Assembly: GCA_001072465.1 (NCBI GenBank)
Contig: JVKM01000061.1
Coordinates: forward strand, 1 to 64,000
Source: Xylanimonas cellulosilytica
GTDB lineage: Bacteria > Actinomycetota > Actinomycetes > Actinomycetales > Actinomycetaceae
DNA length: 64,000 bases
Reading direction: 5' to 3'
Positions 58,710 through 64,000 of the stretch are shown here, in pieces. The translations under genes were made by a program, and so were the position numbers. Position 1 is the first letter of the stretch. Each line of letters opens with the position of its first letter. Below the pieces are notes generated by a model that was given only the letters and a program-made list of their open reading frames with translations, ran no database searches and had not been told where the DNA came from.

Positions 58710-58744
58710 CTGCGTTACGCGCTGTCAGTGCTGCGCGTTAGGCC

Positions 58745-61700
58745 TCAGCCGTTCCACTGGCCGTTCTCGGCGAAGTAGTACCACTTCCAGCCGATCCAGT
58801 GCCCACCCGTGTACATCGCGCCCGAATCGGTGCTCAGGTAGTACCAGAAGCCGCCATCCTTCAACCAGCCGGTCGTCAACGCGCCACTGGGGGCCATGAA
58901 GTACCAGGACGAGCCGTCCTTCACCCAACCGGTCGCCATCGCGCCGCTGCCGGGCGTCAGGTAGTACCAGGTCGGACCATCAAGCAGCCAACCGGTGACC
59001 ATGCGACCCGTCGCCGGATCCAGGTAGTACCAGGAGGAGCCATCCTTCACCCAGCCACTCGCCTGGGCACCCGAAGCGTCGTGGTAGAACCACGAACCAG
59101 CCTCACTCACCCAACCGGTACGCATGTAGCCATCCGCACCGAAGCGGTAGGTGGAGTTGCCGATCTGCAGCGTCTGGCTCACCGGGTAGGTCCCGTCGGC
59201 GTAGCGGTACCACCAGCCGACCGAATCGCTGATCCACGCCCCGCCCTGAGGCGCGGGCACCGGGTTCGGCTCAGGGGCCGGAGTCGGATCCGGGGTCGGG
59301 GCGGGCGTCGGATCGCCCTGGAGGCGCACCTCCTGCTTGGCGGGGTTCACGCCCCAGTCCCAGGCGAAGAGGTACGGGGTCACCGGGGCCTCGTCCGTGC
59401 GTCCCTGCTGCGCCCAGGCGGCCTTCAGCTCCGAGACGGGCACGTCGAAGTGGTAGCGGTACGCGCCATCGGCCAGGACCTCACCGTCGTCCTCGACGAG
59501 CTTGCGGTAGTACCACGTGCCGTCGGCGTCCTCGTGGAAGTCGATGCCGGCCACGGGCGAGGCATCGGTGACGTCGAAGGACACCGTGCGGGCGTCGCCC
59601 TCGCCGTTCACCGTGAGGTTGGAGATGACGGGGGCCTGCGTGTCCAGCGTGAACTCGTAGCTCATCTGGTGCTTCTGCGAGGACGGCCCGTCCGTCGCCG
59701 CCTCGATCGTCAGCGTGTAGGCGCCGTCGGGCAGCTCGTTGCCGGACTGGTCGTAGCCGTCGAAGAAGGGTTCCTCACCGGCGAACTCACCCGGCTTCGT
59801 CCAGCCGGTCTCGAGGTCGTAGAGGGACTTGCGCACGCGGTTGATCGTGTAGGAGCGCACTGACTCGCCCGCAGAGTTCCGGTAGGTGACAGACATCGAC
59901 GGGACCGAGCGCAGCATGCCGGTCATCGGCGCGATCTTGTCGGGGGCGCCGGCCCACTTGGCGCGCGAGGTGATGAGGCGCTGCGTGTTGATCGTCGTGA
60001 CCAGGTTCGAGTCCTGCTTGTCCGACAGCGGGTTCAGCGCTCCCAGCGGGATGGAGGAGTGAGCGTTGACCAGCGCGGAACGGTAGACGTGCACGGGCGT
60101 CGTCTCATCGTCCGACCACTTGCCGTCGAAGACGTTCGGGGCTCCCCACGAGCCGTAGAAGCCCAGGTAGGGCACGGTCAGGCTCGGGGTCCCGTCCTCG
60201 CTCGTGAAGGTCACGGCGCCGTCGATGAAGGTTCCCTTGGGGGCGTTCTCCGAGGCAAAGGCCGCGAACTCGGACTCGGGGGTCACGGTGACGGTCACGG
60301 TGGCGTTCGACATCGCGGGGACCGTGATCTGCTGGGCGTCCCCGGCCTCGGCGACGCCGTCACCGGAGAAGGTCAGCGAGATGCCCGCGCCCGCCCAGTT
60401 CTGTGAGTGCTCGAGGAAGAGGCCCTCCTCAATCATCTCGGAAAGCGCCTGGCCGCCGAGGGTGTAGGTGTGAGCAGCGTCCGAGAGGTTGGTCAGCTGC
60501 ACCTGGAAGGTCCACCCCTTCGTCCCGTCGCCGAGGTCGGCCTTGGGTCGGGAGGGATCGGCAGCGCCGACAACGGTCGGGTAGACGGTCGCGGTGGTCG
60601 CTGCGAGCGCGTCGACAGCCCCCGCGCCGACCCTGCGCGGCGAGTAGTAGGTGCCGTCGCCCAGCTCAACGTCGACGAGCGGGTGGGCGGTGCCCATGAG
60701 GAGGTTGGTGACAACCGCGTTCTTCTGCTGCGCGCTCATTCCGGAAAAGGCGGGATCGCTCGCGAGGCGCTCGCGCACGAGGGCACTAATGCCCGCGACC
60801 TGCGGGGATGCCATCGAGGTGCCCGACAGGCGCTGATACTCGTTGCCGAGGTAGGCCGACATGATGTCGCCGCCGGGGGCAGCGATCTCAGGCTTGAGGG
60901 TCAGGTCGGGGGCCACGCCCCACGCCGAGAACTCCGAGGCGGTCGGGTTGTTCGAGGCCAGCACGATGCCGGAGTGCGTGACGGTCACGGTGACGTCGGC
61001 TCCGTTGGCGGCGGCCAGGGCCTCGCGGATCGCCTCGCCGTCACTCTTGGTGATGGTCACCGTCGGCATCGACGTGGTCGAGCCGAGGATCGCCTGGTAG
61101 GGCGTGCCGGCCTCGTCCGTGTCAGCGACCATGAGGGCCGCGGGTGCAGGCGAGAGAGCCGCCAGGTTGCGCGCCTTGAGCTCCTCGGTCATGGCCGAGC
61201 CGTCGCGGGAGTCGGTGCCGCCCTTGTCCTCAAGGACGATCACGCCGGAAAGGTCGGCGCCCGTGTACTGCTCTAGCTGGCCGGTGCCGCCAGCACCGGC
61301 GTCGACGATGCGGTAGGTCTTCTCAGCGATGTCGCGCAGGCCACGCACAGCCGCACCCTGGCCGTCGAGGGCGGTGCGGTAGGCGATCTTGCGATCGCCC
61401 AGGCGCACGTAGGACAGGGCCTCCTGGTTGTCGACGGAGGCGACTGCCAGGGTGGACTTGTAGGAGGCGGGTTCGCCGAGCGTGCCCGTGTCGGGGTCGG
61501 TCGCGAACGGCTTGTTCTGGCCGGAGTTGTTGCCATACGCGTTGGAGAAGGCGTTGCCGCCCGCCGCGTTGACGGTGATGCCAGCGGCGGCGAGCTTCTC
61601 GTACACCCCGGCGAAGACGCTGCCGGCGTCGCTGCTCATGCCGGAGTCGTCGCCCAGGGACAGGTTGATGACGTCGGGCTTGATGACGAGCGCATCATCG

Positions 61701-62662
61701 AGGGCTGCGAGCAGCGCGCTGTCGGGCATCGATCCGTCCTCGTCCGAGGCGACCTTGGCGACGACGATCTGCGCGTGGGGCGCGGTGCCCTGCAGGACGT
61801 CGGCGTTGGCGGCCGCGATCGCGGTGACATGCGTGCCGTGGGACAGGTCCTTCTCCGAATGGGGGACGACGTCGGCGTCGTTGTCCGCGTAGTCGTAGGC
61901 GAAGGGAATCTTGCTGTTGACGTACGTGCCGGTGCCGCCGTGCGGGAGCTTACCCGCGAAGGTCTGCACGTCGGCCTGGCTCATGCGTACCTCGACGCCC
62001 TCCATCGAGCCGGCGAAGGCGTCGTGGTCGGTCTGCAGGCCGGAGTCGATGACTTCGATGACCTGACGATCGCCCTTGAGGGCGACCTCGTTCGCGCGCG
62101 TCATCGCCAGGGACGAGGCGTTCTTGAGGACGGGCGCACCGCTCCCCTGCTCCTCAGTCTCCATTGGCTTGTGGACGCCCTCGATGAAGGCAGTCTTGAC
62201 GCCCTCGACCTTCTGGATCGCGGAGAGAGCCGAGCCGGGCGCCTCGATAGCGAAGCCGACGAAAGCGTTGGTGTACTCACGCACTGTCGTGACCTGCGCA
62301 CCGGGGACGACTCCCTCGACCGCGGAGGTAATGCGGGCCTTCACGTCGTCGCGCGTGGCCTGCGTGGAGCCACCGGCTGTTCCATCCTCCAACTGGACGA
62401 TGATCGTGGTCGGGGTGTCGTCGGCCGCCTCCTGGCCGGACGAGGCGTCGGGCAGGGTCACTCCCCCGGCCTCGGCCTGGCGGATGGACAGCAGCGCGTC
62501 CTCGACTCGCGTACCTGACTGCGCGTCCTTCGACGAGGCGTGGGTGGGGTTGGCGGGGAGGACACCGCCCGGCTGCGGGCTCGCTGCGAGCGCCGGGACG
62601 CTCACGCCGGTCAGGGCGAGGGCTGCGGCGAGCGCGAGTGCCGGGGTGGGGTGATGGGACAT
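58745..62662 (-). CDS. Secreted subtilisin-like serine protease (S8) with C-terminal wall-binding repeats
   Basis: A 1305-residue surface protease. Signal peptide 1-27 (ALALAAALALTGVSVPALA); propeptide-like region about 60-150; S8 domain with triad D206 (VIEVIDSGLQTDHD), H275 (LSHGTHVTAIAAA) and S616 (LSGTSMASPQVAG), interrupted by a protease-associated domain; an Fn3-like/A-domain region from about 690 typical of lactocepin and C5a-peptidase proteins. After a Pro/Thr linker (PTPAPTPDPTPAPEPNP) come about seven repeats of about 20 residues of the type TGWVKDGSSWYYLDPATGRM, choline-binding/glucan-binding-like modules that hold it on the wall. No LPxTG. Start 62662 is chosen at the signal peptide with AAGTGAG upstream; ATG 62728 would add an arginine-rich n-region. 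Confidence 0.93.
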   Translation of the reverse strand: MSHHPTPALALAAALALTGVSVPALAASPQPGGVLPANPTHASSKDAQSGTRVEDALLSIRQAEAGGVTLPDASSGQEAADDTPTTIIVQLEDGTAGGSTQATRDDVKARITSAVEGVVPGAQVTTVREYTNAFVGFAIEAPGSALSAIQKVEGVKTAFIEGVHKPMETEEQGSGAPVLKNASSLAMTRANEVALKGDRQVIEVIDSGLQTDHDAFAGSMEGVEVRMSQADVQTFAGKLPHGGTGTYVNSKIPFAYDYADNDADVVPHSEKDLSHGTHVTAIAAANADVLQGTAPHAQIVVAKVASDEDGSMPDSALLAALDDALVIKPDVINLSLGDDSGMSSDAGSVFAGVYEKLAAAGITVNAAGGNAFSNAYGNNSGQNKPFATDPDTGTLGEPASYKSTLAVASVDNQEALSYVRLGDRKIAYRTALDGQGAAVRGLRDIAEKTYRIVDAGAGGTGQLEQYTGADLSGVIVLEDKGGTDSRDGSAMTEELKARNLAALSPAPAALMVADTDEAGTPYQAILGSTTSMPTVTITKSDGEAIREALAAANGADVTVTVTHSGIVLASNNPTASEFSAWGVAPDLTLKPEIAAPGGDIMSAYLGNEYQRLSGTSMASPQVAGISALVRERLASDPAFSGMSAQQKNAVVTNLLMGTAHPLVDVELGDGTYYSPRRVGAGAVDALAATTATVYPTVVGAADPSRPKADLGDGTKGWTFQVQLTNLSDAAHTYTLGGQALSEMIEEGLFLEHSQNWAGAGISLTFSGDGVAEAGDAQQITVPAMSNATVTVTVTPESEFAAFASENAPKGTFIDGAVTFTSEDGTPSLTVPYLGFYGSWGAPNVFDGKWSDDETTPVHVYRSALVNAHSSIPLGALNPLSDKQDSNLVTTINTQRLITSRAKWAGAPDKIAPMTGMLRSVPSMSVTYRNSAGESVRSYTINRVRKSLYDLETGWTKPGEFAGEEPFFDGYDQSGNELPDGAYTLTIEAATDGPSSQKHQMSYEFTLDTQAPVISNLTVNGEGDARTVSFDVTDASPVAGIDFHEDADGTWYYRKLVEDDGEVLADGAYRYHFDVPVSELKAAWAQQGRTDEAPVTPYLFAWDWGVNPAKQEVRLQGDPTPAPTPDPTPAPEPNPVPAPQGGAWISDSVGWWYRYADGTYPVSQTLQIGNSTYRFGADGYMRTGWVSEAGSWFYHDASGAQASGWVKDGSSWYYLDPATGRMVTGWLLDGPTWYYLTPGSGAMATGWVKDGSSWYFMAPSGALTTGWLKDGGFWYYLSTDSGAMYTGGHWIGWKWYYFAENGQWNG
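58750..59230 (-). repeat. Wall-binding repeat region of the S8 protease
   Basis: About seven tandem 60-bp units encoding GW-x-x-x-G-x-WYY-x-x-x-x-G-x-M-x-TGW. The same kind of array ends the neighbouring protein at 63115-63560, with long shared stretches such as RTGWV, ASGAQASGW and SWYYLDPATG. Confidence 0.85.
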
Positions 62663-62816
62663 CAATGGCTCACTTACGTGTCGACGAGATGACGATCTGG
62701 TGCGCGTCTGGCTGACGCGCCGTCCCATTATGCGAAAGTTCTTCCAGTTGTGCAGTATGCATGTCCGATAGATGGCCCAGTGTCCACGCACTGACATTTT
62801 GTGCAGGCCTGAATAC

Positions 62817-63020
62817 AAGCCGAGGGGCCGACCTTGCGGTCGGCCCCTCGGCTTATCCCATCAACACAGTGCAAGTTTTCCCAGAAAGCTCCTCGAAAAA
62901 GTCTCGTCGGCATGTCCCGGACCCTCATGGTCCGTGCCGTATTCCCTTGTGATGACATTCAGTGTAAACAGCGAACCTTGCGACAACGACAAGACAACCT
63001 GAAAAAACCCTGGGAATTTT
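62817..63020 (-). ncRNA. Structured RNA element, copy B (candidate small RNA)
   Basis: Second copy of the element at 58445-58645, between the stop of the truncated wall-binding protein and the S8 protease gene. Same order of conserved blocks. Stem 62908-62912 with 62935-62939 encloses CGGACC/GGTCCG where copy A has CGGG/CCCG, a compensating A-T to G-C change; the outer end of the terminator (62817-62833 with 62838-62854) shows C-G in A against A-T in B. These changes preserve pairing, as in structured RNAs. TACACT at about 62964 on the minus strand may be a -10. Confidence 0.65.
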
Positions 63021-63045
63021 GGCGCCTGCCTCCTTTGACAGACGT

Positions 63046-63086
63046 CAGGCCCGCACATCCCACATGTAGCAGGGTGTGCGGGCCTG
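63046..63086 (-). terminator. 15-bp hairpin after the wall-binding protein gene
   Basis: CAGGCCCGCACATCCC and GGGTGTGCGGGCCTG, one bulged base, 10-base loop, 23 bases past the stop. Confidence 0.8.
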
Positions 63087-63108
63087 GACGGTCAGTCTCA
63101 GGGACGGC

Positions 63109-64000
63109 CTAGCTGATCAGCTGTCCCGTCTCAGAGAAGGTGTACCACTTCCAGAAGATGCGCAGTCGACCCGTGGCCATCGCGCCGCTTCCGGTCTTCA
63201 GGTAGTACCAGGCACCACCGTCCTTGAGCCACCCCGTCATCATCTTGCCGGTGGCAGGATTGAGGTAGTACCAGGTGTCACCGTCCCTGACCCAGCCGGT
63301 CGCCATGACGCCCGTAGCCGGGTCCAGGTAGTACCAGGAGATCCCGTCGAGGACCCAGCCGCTCGCCTGCGCACCCGATGCGCTGTGGTAGTACCACGAG
63401 CCCTGCTCCCTCACCCATCCGGTACGCATGTAGCCGCGCCCGTCAAAACGGTACGTCGCTCCGTCGATAGCAAGGGTCGCATCGGTGGGGTACGTGCCGT
63501 CCTCGTAGCGGTACCACCAGCCGAGGCCATCCCGCTTCCAGGTACCGGCCTTGGGGGTGGGCGTGGGGGCGCTGACGTGGATGGTGGCGCTGGCGGACAC
63601 GCTGGGCTGCGTCGGGTCGGAGACGGTGATAGTCGCGTCACCCGCGCCCACCGCACGCACCTCGCCGGTCGCACTGACGGTCGCCACGGCCTCGTCCGAG
63701 GAGGACCAGACGACGCCGGTCACGTTCGCGTCCGCGGGCTCGTGGGTGGCGCTCAGCGTGAGGGTCTCCCCTACACCGAGCGTGGCGGACTCGCGCGACA
63801 ACGCGAGCGACGTCATGGGGATCGCCTTCAGGGCGACCGGTGCCGTTGCCCCGTTGACCGGCCAGTCCCACACGTGCAGGTAGATCGTCGACGGGTCACC
63901 GCCGATGCTCGTCAGGGCGTCTTTCAGCGGCACGTCGAAGTGGATGTGGACCAGACCGTCCTCGCTGCGCCCGGTCGGGTAGACCTCGGCGCCGCGCTCA
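63109..64000 (-). CDS. Secreted protein with BIG2 domain and wall-binding repeats, N-terminus beyond window
   Basis: The frame is open to the right edge. The first visible segment, GLVHIHFDVPLKDALTSIGG then IYLHVWDWPVNG, matches the corresponding part of the S8 protease (YRYHFDVPVSELKAAW, then YLFAWDWGVNP), so this is probably a second S8-type protease or a close relative. Next is a bacterial Ig-like group 2 domain (LSRESATLGVGETLTLSATH, then ADANVTGVVWSSSDEAVATV), absent from the neighbour, and about seven wall-binding repeats ending WKWYTFSETGQL. Lying in tandem with the protease, it suggests gene duplication followed by domain change. The catalytic part cannot be seen. Confidence 0.85.
   Translation of the reverse strand, partial: ERGAEVYPTGRSEDGLVHIHFDVPLKDALTSIGGDPSTIYLHVWDWPVNGATAPVALKAIPMTSLALSRESATLGVGETLTLSATHEPADANVTGVVWSSSDEAVATVSATGEVRAVGAGDATITVSDPTQPSVSASATIHVSAPTPTPKAGTWKRDGLGWWYRYEDGTYPTDATLAIDGATYRFDGRGYMRTGWVREQGSWYYHSASGAQASGWVLDGISWYYLDPATGVMATGWVRDGDTWYYLNPATGKMMTGWLKDGGAWYYLKTGSGAMATGRLRIFWKWYTFSETGQLIS
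63115..63560 (-). repeat. Wall-binding repeat region of the truncated paralog
   Basis: About seven units of about 60 bp; the pattern and several unit sequences are near-identical to those of the S8 protease, pointing to shared descent or gene conversion. Confidence 0.85.

Overview
ORGANISM. High-GC DNA with actinobacterial gene content (an Rv3193c-Rv3199c-like block, a pncB-clpS-DUF2017-murI-rph-rdgB block, a C1:U72 initiator tRNA). A GH66 dextran-active enzyme and secreted subtilases ending in choline-binding-type repeats point to an oral Actinomycetaceae member, probably Schaalia (Actinomyces odontolyticus group). This is inference from content; no search was run. LAYOUT. 0-0.8 kb: right end of an IS3-family element that appears to sit in a terminator. 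0.8-3.5 kb: TauE/SafE permease, flavodoxin-fold oxidoreductase, and a membrane protein made of two fused tandem copies. 3.5-10.4 kb: type I restriction-modification locus (hsdM-hsdS, then hsdR) with a divergent Panacea/DUF4065 gene between hsdS and hsdR that seems to start at ACG. 10.9-13.7 kb: secreted GH66 enzyme with a ricin-type lectin tail. 13.8-21.7 kb: envelope proteins, a LysP permease, an MgtC-like protein, a Q/G/P-repeat membrane protein and initiator tRNA. 21.9-32.5 kb: UPF0182, PPA1309-like, YlbL-type PDZ-Lon protease, Rv3195-like metalloprotease, ThiF/TOMM-like protein, UvrD2, NudC. 32.6-39.7 kb: rph-rdgB, a 40-codon small gene, a CBU_0592-type protein, a LysR regulator, Rv1339-like metallo-hydrolase, murI, DUF2017, clpS, pncB. 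39.8-41.9 kb: SF2 helicase and DUF3039. 42.0-53.2 kb: two divergent operons, ROK regulator-M81 metallopeptidase-ROK kinase-cutC-nagB against a Dpp-type ABC transporter with fused ATPases. 53.2-54.0 kb: a non-coding region with three different repeat arrays. 54.0-58.2 kb: HU, a decayed sugar-permease fragment beside its LacI regulator and a probable operator, and an NCS2 permease fused to an OHCU-decarboxylase-like domain. 58.4-64 kb: two secreted proteins with wall-binding repeats, each followed downstream by a copy of a ~200-nt structured RNA-like element. HOW THE PARTS RELATE. The 42-53 kb cluster reads as one uptake and catabolism unit: operons coupled by 4-nt overlaps, and a shared GTCTGAC-centred palindrome upstream of nagB and between the divergent operons. 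Its contents (aminosugar deaminase, ROK kinase, M81 amidohydrolase-like peptidase, peptide transporter) suggest import of an amino-sugar/peptide conjugate such as a wall fragment; the substrate is not known. A 13-16 bp motif, ACGAGGCCGGGGC, recurs across the window, mostly as inverted pairs forming hairpins between genes, and is probably the genome's standard terminator. Where only one arm survives (next to the IS, around hsdSM, around lysP) the junctions may mark insertions. LIMITS. Domain names are recognised by eye; membrane segments and structures are estimates; no alignment, search or folding program was used.
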